Assembly: GCA_003233475.1 (NCBI GenBank)
Contig: QILU01000073.1
Coordinates: 1-12,149, forward strand
Direction of reading: 5' to 3'
Origin: Ahrensia sp.
GTDB lineage: Bacteria; Pseudomonadota; Alphaproteobacteria; Rhizobiales; Rhizobiaceae
Length of the DNA stretch: 12,149 bases
Shown here: piece after piece, positions 6,835-12,149 of the stretch
How the letters are laid out: every line of letters starts with the position of its first letter
How positions within the stretch are numbered: the first letter of the stretch is position 1
Position numbers and translations under genes: made by a program
The notes under the pieces: generated by a model
Database searches by the model: none
Seen by the model: the letters and a program-made list of their open reading frames with translations, nothing else
What the model was told of the DNA's origin: nothing

Positions 6835-8733
6835 ATGGGTGCATTTGCTAAAATTTATGAAGGCTGGAAAGCTGACCCCGAAAAATTTTGGATGGAGGCG
6901 GCGCAGGCGATTGATTGGGTGAAAAAGCCCACAAAGGCGTTTTTTCCCGATGAGGGGCTTTATGGCCATTGGTTTGCCGATGGAACCTGCAACACCTGTT
7001 ACAACGCGGTTGACCGGCATGTGGCGGGAGGGCGCGCTGACCAGGTGGCGTTGATTTATGACAGCCCGATTACCGGCAAAGCGCGTAAGTTCACTTATGG
7101 CGAAATAAAAATCGAAGTGGAGGCGTTGGCCGCCGTATTGCGCGATCGTGGTGTGGGCAAGGGCGACCGGGTTATCATCTATATGCCGATGATGCCTGAA
7201 GCGGCGTTTGCGCTGTTGGCATGCGCCCGGCTGGGGGCAGTGCATTCGGTGGTGTTTGGCGGATTTGCCTCTGCCGAGCTTGCGGTGCGGATTGATGACA
7301 GCAGGGCAAAATGCGTGATTTCTGCTTCCTGTGGCATCGAGCCGGGGCGGATAATCGACTATAAACCGCTGCTCGACGGGGCGATTGAACTCTCGGCAAG
7401 CAAACCCCAGTCTACCATAATTTTGCAGCGTGAAGAACAGGTTTGCGATCTGAAAGTAGGCACTGATTTTGATTATGTGCTGGAGGTGGGCAAGCACCGG
7501 GATGCGGGTACAAAGGTTGATTGTGTGGAGGTGAAAGCCACTGATCCGCTTTATATTCTCTACACCTCAGGCACCACGGGAGAACCCAAGGGCATTGTGC
7601 GCGACAATGGCGGGCATATGGTCGCGACATACTGGACCATGAAAAATTTCTACGGGGTTAATCCGGGTGAAGTATTCTGGGCAGCGTCTGATGTGGGTTG
7701 GGTAGTGGGTCACTCGTACATTATTTATGGGCCGTTGATGCAGGGATCAACGTCGATTTTGTTTGAAGGCAAGCCGGTGGGTACACCTGATCCGGGCACA
7801 TTCTGGCGGGTGATTTCGGAGCATAACGTGTGCGTTTTGTTTACTGCACCCACAGCGTTTCGCGCCATCAAGAAAGAAGACCCGCAAGGGAAGTTCATTG
7901 AAAAATACGATATGAGCAATTTTCGCACCCTCTTTTTGGCCGGAGAGCGGGCCGACCCGGATACTATACACTGGGCCGAGCGGTTGTTGAAAACCCCGGT
8001 AATTGACCATTGGTGGCAAACGGAAACCGGCTGGGTGATTGCGGGAAACCCGGTGGGCATTGAGCTGCTGCCGGTAAAATATGGTTCCCCCACCGTGGCA
8101 ATGCCCGGTTATGATGTTCGGATATTGGGCGATGACGGTGAAGAGTTGCCGCGCGGTGAGTTGGGCAATGTTGTGATCAAAATGCCGCTGCCGCCGGGGG
8201 CATTTACGACGTTATGGAATGCGGAAGCCCGATTTAAGCAAGCTTATTTACAGGAATTTCCCGGATATTACCAAACCGCTGATGCGGGAATTATGGATGA
8301 GGATGGTTATATTTTCATTATGGCACGCACTGACGACATTATTAATGTGGCGGGGCATCGGCTTTCCACCGGGGGTATGGAGGAGGTGATTGCGGAGCAT
8401 AATGATGTGGCGGAATGCGCGGTGATTGGAATTCGTGACAAATTAAAAGGGCAATTGCCGGCGGGATTTGTAATTTTGAACAATGGGGTGAACCGGCCTT
8501 GGCAAGAAATTCAGGCGGAGGTGGTGAAACTGGTTCGCGAAAAAATAGGCCCGGTTGCCGCGTTCAAAATAGTTGTTCCGGTCAAACGCCTGCCAAAAAC
8601 TCGTTCGGGCAAAATTCTGCGCGCCACCATGCAAAAAGTTGTCGATGGGGAAGAGTTCAAAATACCGGCAACAATCGACGATCCGGCTATCCTTGATGAA
8701 ATCAGGAAAAGCTGGGGTGAATTTGTGGGGTAG
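6835..8733 (+). CDS. prpE: Propionyl-CoA synthetase (propionate--CoA ligase)
   Basis: PrpE activates propionate with ATP and CoA to propionyl-CoA, AMP and pyrophosphate in the cytoplasm. The product has 632 residues, the family's usual size. The N-terminal ACS-type segment spans about 1-60. The adenylate-forming core shows the P-loop YTSGTTGEPKG (243-253) followed by IVRDNGGH, and CGIEPGRIIDYKPLLDGAI (166-184); both are typical of PrpE rather than acetyl-CoA synthetase. WWQTETGW (393-400), YYQTADAGIMDEDGY (478-492) and the hinge ARTDDIINVAGHR (497-509) follow. Lys593 in RSGKILR is the catalytic Lys that protein acetylases modify in related enzymes. The ATG at 6835 is chosen over a GTG at 6811 because GGGAGAA (6822-6828) lies 6 bases ahead. 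It is the last gene of the plus-strand group, and its stop is 3 bases from the end of the convergent DUF2256 gene. Confidence 0.95.
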   Translation: MGAFAKIYEGWKADPEKFWMEAAQAIDWVKKPTKAFFPDEGLYGHWFADGTCNTCYNAVDRHVAGGRADQVALIYDSPITGKARKFTYGEIKIEVEALAAVLRDRGVGKGDRVIIYMPMMPEAAFALLACARLGAVHSVVFGGFASAELAVRIDDSRAKCVISASCGIEPGRIIDYKPLLDGAIELSASKPQSTIILQREEQVCDLKVGTDFDYVLEVGKHRDAGTKVDCVEVKATDPLYILYTSGTTGEPKGIVRDNGGHMVATYWTMKNFYGVNPGEVFWAASDVGWVVGHSYIIYGPLMQGSTSILFEGKPVGTPDPGTFWRVISEHNVCVLFTAPTAFRAIKKEDPQGKFIEKYDMSNFRTLFLAGERADPDTIHWAERLLKTPVIDHWWQTETGWVIAGNPVGIELLPVKYGSPTVAMPGYDVRILGDDGEELPRGELGNVVIKMPLPPGAFTTLWNAEARFKQAYLQEFPGYYQTADAGIMDEDGYIFIMARTDDIINVAGHRLSTGGMEEVIAEHNDVAECAVIGIRDKLKGQLPAGFVILNNGVNRPWQEIQAEVVKLVREKIGPVAAFKIVVPVKRLPKTRSGKILRATMQKVVDGEEFKIPATIDDPAILDEIRKSWGEFVG

Positions 8734-8736
8734 GGG

Positions 8737-8907
8737 CTATTTATAACGCGCTGCAACCGGGTTGCGTTGGGAGGCGCAACGTTTGGAGCAATATTTCATT
8801 TCGGCCCAGTTTTTTTCCCATTTTTTACGCCACGAAAAAGGGCGGCCACAGGTTGCGCAATCCTTGTCGGGAAATTCCGGAGTTTTTGCAGGTTTTTTGT
8901 GCGCCAT
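8737..8907 (-). CDS. DUF2256 small zinc-ribbon-like protein
   Basis: The product has 56 residues. Its core has CATCGRPFSWRKKW (17-30), then W34 and YCSKRC (39-44), which matches the DUF2256 pattern C-xx-C-GRPF-WRKKW ... YCS-RC. Four cysteines (17, 20, 40, 44) could bind zinc; function is unknown. The start ATG (8905-8907) is 8 bases after the stop of the coiled-coil gene, so the two are probably translated from one message. Its stop is 3 bases from the convergent prpE stop, leaving no room for a separate terminator. It may have been overlooked by annotation because of its size. Confidence 0.88.
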   Translation of the reverse strand: MAHKKPAKTPEFPDKDCATCGRPFSWRKKWEKNWAEMKYCSKRCASQRNPVAARYK

Positions 8908-8915
8908 TTTTGCGC

Positions 8916-10106
8916 CTATTCGGAGGCGGCTTGAAGTGCGCGTATGCGACCGGCAAGGCTGCGGGCGGCGTCGGTGTCGCTTTTCTTTTTCGTATTTCCT
9001 TTTGAGTGGCCTTTGGTAGGTTTTCGTTTGGGTTTGGATCCAAGCGCTTTATTAACGGGAGAGCCTGGGCCTTCTACTGTGGCGGTGTGCGCGGTTACTT
9101 TGGCTGCCAAATCCTTTATGCGCTCCCGCATAAGAGCGTTTTCACTGCTTTCAGAACTCTTGCCTTTGCCGGAAAGTTTCAATGTGCTGAGCTCGGCTTT
9201 GAGCCTATTCCGTTCCTTTTCGGCACGTTCAAGCGCCTTGCGTAAATCATCAAGTTCTTCTGTAGGATTGGAATCAAGTTTCGATTTTTCCGATTGGGTT
9301 TTGTTCAACTGCTTTTCCAAACCCGCCATCCGGTCTCCATCGGCCCCGGATTTTTCGCGCAATTTGGCAAGATCGTTGTCGCGCCTTTCCAATCGCCCTT
9401 CCATATCTGCCTGAAGGCTTTGAAGTTTGGCAAGTTTTTCTTCCAATTCCCCATTTCGCTTGGTTTCTTTTGACAGGGCGGTGTTGAGGGTTTTGGTTTC
9501 TGCAAGAAGCTCTTTATGTTCTGATGATTTGGATTTTAATTTCTCACGGGTTTGGCTGGCTTCGTCCTGGATGGTGTCGAGGCGGGTTTCGCGGGCAACC
9601 ATTTCAATTTTTTGCCCATCAAAATCGTCTACTGCATCGCGGTATTTGTGATCCAGATCGTCAAGGGCGGTTGATTTCTCTTCCAGTTTACCTTGAATAG
9701 AGCTCATGGTCTGGGAGGTTTGTTTTAGCTGTCCTTCGGTTAAATTCAGTCTGGACTCCCTTTCAGCGGCCTGGGATTCCAACTCAGTAATGCGGATTAA
9801 TTTTTCAGACCGGTCGGCTTCCATCGCCAGCATTTCGTCGCGGCGCCGGTTTATCTCAATCAGCTGCTCTGCACTTTGCTCTTTGGTATCTTCCAGATTG
9901 ACTTCAAGTCGACGGGTGTTCATGGCGAATTCGGCGCGCAATTGATCCTTGTCGGCCTGAATTTCACTAACCGTTAAGGGGATAGAGCTCTCGATAGTTT
10001 TGCGGGTGAGACTAACGGCGCGCCGCCAAATAGCGGGGGCAATCATCAGTATCAGCAGGATTGCGACTAAAAATCCGAGGGTAAAAAATAAACCGCTTTC
10101 AAGCAC
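8916..10106 (-). CDS. Inner-membrane-anchored coiled-coil protein (conserved in Hyphomicrobiales, function unknown)
   Basis: The product has 396 residues. One transmembrane helix (about 5-27) is followed by a short basic patch. The best conserved part I recognise is VSEIQADKDQLRAEFAMNTRRLE (46-68) through EQSAEQLIEINRRRDE (76-91). A long Glu/Lys/Leu-rich coiled coil runs to about 310. A second conserved block, ALMRERIKDLAAKV (324-337) through EGPGSPVN (345-352), follows, then a basic tail rich in Lys (355-375) and a short final helix. The likely topology is a membrane tether with a long cytoplasmic rod; a structural or scaffolding role is inferred only. The start is GTG (10104-10106), with AAAGGA 11 bases upstream, a little far. 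The DUF2256 gene follows at 8 bases. I recall similar proteins in Rhizobiales but no assigned function. Confidence 0.85.
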   Translation of the reverse strand: MLESGLFFTLGFLVAILLILMIAPAIWRRAVSLTRKTIESSIPLTVSEIQADKDQLRAEFAMNTRRLEVNLEDTKEQSAEQLIEINRRRDEMLAMEADRSEKLIRITELESQAAERESRLNLTEGQLKQTSQTMSSIQGKLEEKSTALDDLDHKYRDAVDDFDGQKIEMVARETRLDTIQDEASQTREKLKSKSSEHKELLAETKTLNTALSKETKRNGELEEKLAKLQSLQADMEGRLERRDNDLAKLREKSGADGDRMAGLEKQLNKTQSEKSKLDSNPTEELDDLRKALERAEKERNRLKAELSTLKLSGKGKSSESSENALMRERIKDLAAKVTAHTATVEGPGSPVNKALGSKPKRKPTKGHSKGNTKKKSDTDAARSLAGRIRALQAASE

Positions 10107-10177
10107 AGGCTGTTGTATCCTTTAGGTTGGTTTTTCCGGGGTGTTAATCAGCATAGACTATACAGTAAAATTATATC

Positions 10178-10207
10178 AAAAAAAAAGCCTGCCACATTGT
10201 GCAGACT
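10178..10207 (-). terminator. Rho-independent terminator of the eipA gene
   Basis: Read on the minus strand, AGTCTGC pairs with GCAGGCT (seven pairs, one G-T) around an 8-base loop and is followed by nine T. It lies about 45 bases after the eipA stop codon and before the coiled-coil gene, so it should separate those two transcripts. On the plus strand only four T follow, so it is mainly one-way. Confidence 0.78.
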
Positions 10208-10252
10208 TTTCCCAGTTTATTTGCTGATAGTTTTGAAGTGTGGGAGTTGGTA

Positions 10253-10873
10253 TTAAAATGGGTTCCAGGTGGGGCGATCGCGCAATTTCAGATATCCGAT
10301 GTTCACCCCGAGACGAGCGCCAACGCCGGTGCGCACCGGAACAAGAATGGTACTGCCTCGCTTTAACACTGTCATACCCAGCCCACCGACAAGATAGGCG
10401 GACCCTGAAACGCCGACAAAGCGATTGTAGAGTTTATTGACCGAGGTAAGGTTATACACCAACATCATGGTTCGATTGCCATCGCCGCCAAAATCCCAGC
10501 CCACCGAAGGGCCCTGCCAGAAAACCGGATGATCTCCGGCATTTTTTGTGTATAACTTGCCTTCTCCATAACGCAGCCCTGCGATAAATGCGCCAGAACC
10601 TTCTTCGCCAAGGATATATCCGTTGGGGAGACCGTAGGAGGAAACTGCTTTTTCAACCAGGGTGGCAAGGCCAGACGATGTTTGCCCGAAAAAACCATGG
10701 CCAGCGTCGACCAATTCGTTGGCGGAAAATGTCCGGTTCTGCTCGGCCATCGCCGGGGTTGAAGTAAATGTGGCACTGATGGGAGCTGCAATCACGGTGG
10801 CGAAGGCAAGGCCTAACGCCAGGGTGAACTTCCTTAGATTAAGTTTGGAGTTGAGTTTTTTCTTAGGTGTCAT
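10253..10873 (-). CDS. eipA: EipA-family periplasmic envelope protein (DUF1134)
   Basis: The product has 206 residues. Basic residues (4-14), a hydrophobic stretch (16-35) and a likely cleavage after AMA (41-43) give a Sec signal peptide, so it is periplasmic. The conserved DUF1134 core is visible in GYILGEEGSGAF, LRYGEGKLYTKN, FWQGPSVGWDFGGDGNR and MMLVYNL, with late Gly-rich strands ending GYLKLRDRPTWNPF. In Brucella abortus EipA is a soluble beta-barrel protein needed for envelope stress resistance and virulence, and I recall it lying next to chpT, as here. The ATG at 10873 is chosen because AAGGAT lies 9-10 bases upstream and the signal peptide begins there; an ATG 20 codons earlier adds an unlikely leader. 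It has its own terminator downstream. No full CtrA box is present in its promoter region. Confidence 0.92.
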   Translation of the reverse strand: MTPKKKLNSKLNLRKFTLALGLAFATVIAAPISATFTSTPAMAEQNRTFSANELVDAGHGFFGQTSSGLATLVEKAVSSYGLPNGYILGEEGSGAFIAGLRYGEGKLYTKNAGDHPVFWQGPSVGWDFGGDGNRTMMLVYNLTSVNKLYNRFVGVSGSAYLVGGLGMTVLKRGSTILVPVRTGVGARLGVNIGYLKLRDRPTWNPF

Positions 10874-10949
10874 GGGGAAATATCCTTCACCAATTGTGCG
10901 GAACTGAATTTGAGGTTGTGCGCTGAAACACATGGGCTTGATAATTTTG

Positions 10950-10973
10950 TGAAACGAAAATGCGTCCGTTTCA
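10950..10973. promoter_or_regulatory. Inverted repeat TGAAACG-N10-CGTTTCA, candidate operator
   Basis: Two perfect 7-base arms (10950-10956 and 10967-10973) are separated by 10 bases, in the middle of the eipA/chpT divergent region. The arm spacing would suit a dimeric regulator. It could also form a hairpin in an eipA leader. The binding protein is unknown. Confidence 0.4.
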
Positions 10974-11138
10974 GGGAATTGACTCCAATTTGAATTAAAA
11001 GGTTTGCGATAGGGTAAACAAAAGCTTTTTTTTACAAATTGTGATGTGGGCTTTTCAGGAATGGGGGGGTTGTGTATCGAATCCTCAGGATTGTGCCTGG
11101 CTGATTCGGCTCTTTATTGTATTCGCGTTGATGCCGGG

Positions 11139-11181
11139 GCAATTGTTGAAAAATTACGGGCTTTTTTTTGCCCCCAATTGC
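11139..11181 (+). repeat. Nested inverted repeat just upstream of chpT
   Basis: The outer arms are GCAATTG (11139-11145) and CAATTGC (11175-11181). An inner pair GGGC (11158-11161) and GCCC (11170-11173) surrounds eight T. The 3' arm ends 14 bases before the chosen chpT ATG (11196) and just before the GGGAA ribosome site. If transcribed it could fold close to the start site. The effect on translation is inferred and the inner stem is short. Confidence 0.4.
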
Positions 11182-11195
11182 TTATGGGAATTTCT

Positions 11196-11831
11196 ATGCC
11201 AAATCTTCCGACTCTCTCCGCACTTGATCTTGCCGCCCTTCTGGCCAGTCGGGTTTGTCACGATATTATTTCTCCGGTGGGGGCTTTGGCGAACGGTCTT
11301 GAGGTTCTTGCAGAGGATCAGGGGGAAGAAATGCGCGAATTTGCCATGGAGCTCATAAAAAAAAGCGCCAAGTCAGCCACCGCCAAACTAAAATTCTCTC
11401 GTCTTGCTTTCGGGGCTTCGGGTTCGGCGAGCTCTTTAATTGATACAGGAGAGGCTGAGGATGTTGTTCGCGGTTATATGGAAGGCGAAAAATCTGACAT
11501 GACTTGGGAAGGGGTGCGCTCGTTGGTTCCCAAAAATCGCGTGAAACTATTGCTGAACCTGATTTTATTGTCTTTGGGTGCAATTCCGCGCGGCGGAAAT
11601 ATTGGAGTTAAGGTTCACGGTGAGGGGGAGATTGCCAGTTTTACTATCCGGTGTGTGGGCCCCAAAGCGCGGGTGCCGGGGGAATTTCTTGATATGTTGA
11701 ATGGTACCGTTGAGGGGGAAATCACGGCCCACGGGGTTCAGCCCTACTATACAATACTGCTGGCGCAGGAGAGTGGATTGAAGCTCAGCGCTATCGCCGA
11801 CGGCGAAGATGTGGTGCTTTCGGCCACTTGA
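11196..11831 (+). CDS. chpT: Histidine phosphotransferase ChpT
   Basis: ChpT passes phosphate from the hybrid kinase CckA to the response regulators CtrA and CpdR in the alphaproteobacterial cell-cycle relay; it is cytoplasmic and dimeric. The product has 211 residues, near the usual length. The phospho-accepting His22 lies in ASRVCHDIISPVGALANGLE (17-36), which fits the family H-box very well. The second half is the degenerate ATPase-like domain, with VKLLLNLILLSLGAIPRGG and late strands ending in VQPYYTILLAQESGLKL. The ATG at 11196 has GGGAA (11187-11191) close upstream; an ATG at 11184 would add MGIS. The gene diverges from eipA, an arrangement I recall from Brucella. The CtrA box behind it, ahead of an outer membrane protein gene, is a likely output of the same relay. 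Confidence 0.93.
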   Translation: MPNLPTLSALDLAALLASRVCHDIISPVGALANGLEVLAEDQGEEMREFAMELIKKSAKSATAKLKFSRLAFGASGSASSLIDTGEAEDVVRGYMEGEKSDMTWEGVRSLVPKNRVKLLLNLILLSLGAIPRGGNIGVKVHGEGEIASFTIRCVGPKARVPGEFLDMLNGTVEGEITAHGVQPYYTILLAQESGLKLSAIADGEDVVLSAT

Positions 11832-11839
11832 TATTGGCT

Positions 11840-11856
11840 GTTACCTTTCGGGTAAC
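11840..11856 (+). terminator. Hairpin after chpT, weak terminator candidate
   Basis: GTTACC (11840-11845) pairs perfectly with GGTAAC (11851-11856) over a 5-base loop, 8 bases after the chpT stop codon. The following bases are AT-rich (TTAAATTT) but not a true T run, so termination would be inefficient or Rho-assisted. Confidence 0.4.
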
Positions 11857-11857
11857 G

Positions 11858-11906
11858 TTAAATTTCACAGTTAATATTCACAGTTAATCCAAGCTTAACC
11901 TATTAA
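11858..11906. promoter_or_regulatory. CtrA box with tandem TTAA repeats upstream of the outer membrane protein gene
   Basis: TTAATCCAAGCTTAACC (11884-11900) is an exact full CtrA box (TTAA-N7-TTAA with the trailing C). Before it the 12-mer TTCACAGTTAAT occurs twice (11864-11875 and 11877-11888) with a 13-base period. TTAA thus falls at 11858, 11871, 11884, 11895 and 11903. The cluster lies 71-119 bases ahead of the ATG at 11977. CtrA control of Omp25-type genes is known in Brucella; direct binding here is inferred. Confidence 0.62.
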
Positions 11907-11976
11907 TCGCAATATCCCTTCGAGTTTCATGTAAACCGCGCCGTTGTTGGTGGGGTAGTTTAGGAAGGATGTTGCA

Positions 11977-12149
11977 ATGAGCAGCTCTATAATTCAAAAG
12001 TCGCTCGCTTCAGCCGCATTGTTTGCCGCGGTTGTGCTTGTACCAGGAATGGCTAACGCCGCAGATTTATTGGTTGACCCTCCGGTCGTTCAAGCACCTG
12101 AGATTATTACTCAGCCTGCTGGCGGTTGGTATCTTCGTGGTGATATCAC
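11977..12149 (+). CDS. Outer membrane beta-barrel protein (Omp25/RopB-like), 3'-partial
   Basis: Only 57 codons lie inside the window. A Sec signal peptide is clear: Lys8, a hydrophobic stretch (10-23) and likely cleavage after ANA (26-28), giving a mature start at ADLLV. The segment GGWYLRGDI (49-57) is the typical first beta-strand of the Omp25/RopB-like outer membrane proteins of Hyphomicrobiales. The ATG at 11977 follows a strong AGGAAGGA ribosome site (11962-11969), which suggests high expression. The upstream CtrA box suggests cell-cycle control. A porin of another family cannot be ruled out from this fragment. Confidence 0.75.
   Translation, partial: MSSSIIQKSLASAALFAAVVLVPGMANAADLLVDPPVVQAPEIITQPAGGWYLRGDI

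Larger units (their letters stand above)
10874..11195. promoter_or_regulatory. Divergent promoter region between eipA and chpT
   Basis: This 322-base stretch separates two divergent starts and has no convincing gene of its own. It contains CACCAATTGTG (10888-10898), the inverted repeat TGAAACG/CGTTTCA (10950-10973), TACAAATTGTG (11033-11043), GANTC sites at 10981, 11079 and 11103, and a nested inverted repeat (11139-11181) next to the chpT start. I saw a single TTAA at 10994 but no N7-spaced pair. No clear -35/-10 pair could be assigned with confidence. Confidence 0.6.

Noticed and set aside
6784..7497. 237-codon minus-strand open frame over the start of prpE
   Set aside because: PrpE on the plus strand is unmistakable; the antisense product is rich in His, Arg and Pro as expected for a shadow frame.
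8944..9414. Plus-strand open frame opposite the coiled-coil gene
   Set aside because: Its Ser/Phe/Leu-rich translation is the complement of Glu/Lys-rich coiled-coil codons and not a real membrane protein.
10900..10924. GGAAC-N16-CGCT as an EcfG general stress promoter toward chpT
   Set aside because: The -10 part differs from CGTT and the site is about 270 bases from the chpT start; too weak to claim.
11046..11195. N-terminal extension of ChpT from upstream in-frame codons
   Set aside because: The translated extension is Cys-rich and unlike ChpT, and the ribosome site and H-box position support a start at 11196.

Overview
The window looks like chromosomal DNA of an alphaproteobacterium, most likely of the order Hyphomicrobiales (Rhizobiales), with moderate GC. 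The best evidence is in the right half. There is a ChpT histidine phosphotransferase gene facing an EipA (DUF1134) gene, a membrane-anchored coiled-coil protein of a type I know from Rhizobiales, and an Omp25-like outer membrane protein start behind a perfect CtrA-type box. I see no rRNA, tRNA, CRISPR array, insertion sequence or prophage gene. Species and strain cannot be told from the sequence.

Left part (1-2020). The 3' end of an aromatic-ring FAD monooxygenase gene (3-hydroxybenzoate 4-monooxygenase / phenol 2-monooxygenase family) is split between two reading frames near position 810. It converges on a small minus-strand gene for a GGDEF-family protein that has lost its signature, its metal site and its C-terminal helix. 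Both genes at this junction look decayed. A 363-base intergenic region (2021-2383) follows and holds a TTAA-N7-TTAA box.

Middle part (2384-8733). Five intact plus-strand genes follow: class I fructose-bisphosphate aldolase, a secreted alpha/beta hydrolase (PAF-acetylhydrolase/dienelactone hydrolase-like), a family III CoA-transferase, an SGNH/GDSL hydrolase with an N-terminal membrane segment, and propionyl-CoA synthetase (PrpE). The last four are 29-47 bases apart and probably form a transcription unit for handling short acyl chains as esters and CoA thioesters. That shared purpose is inferred.

Right part (8737-12149). On the minus strand, a 56-residue DUF2256 zinc-ribbon-like protein lies 8 bases behind the coiled-coil gene. 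Upstream of these, eipA ends in a clear terminator. eipA and chpT diverge from a 322-base region that holds an inverted repeat, two similar short palindromes and GANTC sites. After chpT comes a promoter region with a tandem repeat and a CtrA box, leading into an outer membrane protein gene cut by the window end. Known biology links these: in related bacteria ChpT passes phosphate from CckA to CtrA, and CtrA controls cell-cycle and envelope genes. The right end therefore reads as an envelope and cell-cycle island. I found no convincing wholly new system. The most useful leads are the CtrA boxes, the repeated CACAAATTGTG-like palindromes, the degenerate GGDEF gene and the coiled-coil/DUF2256 pair.
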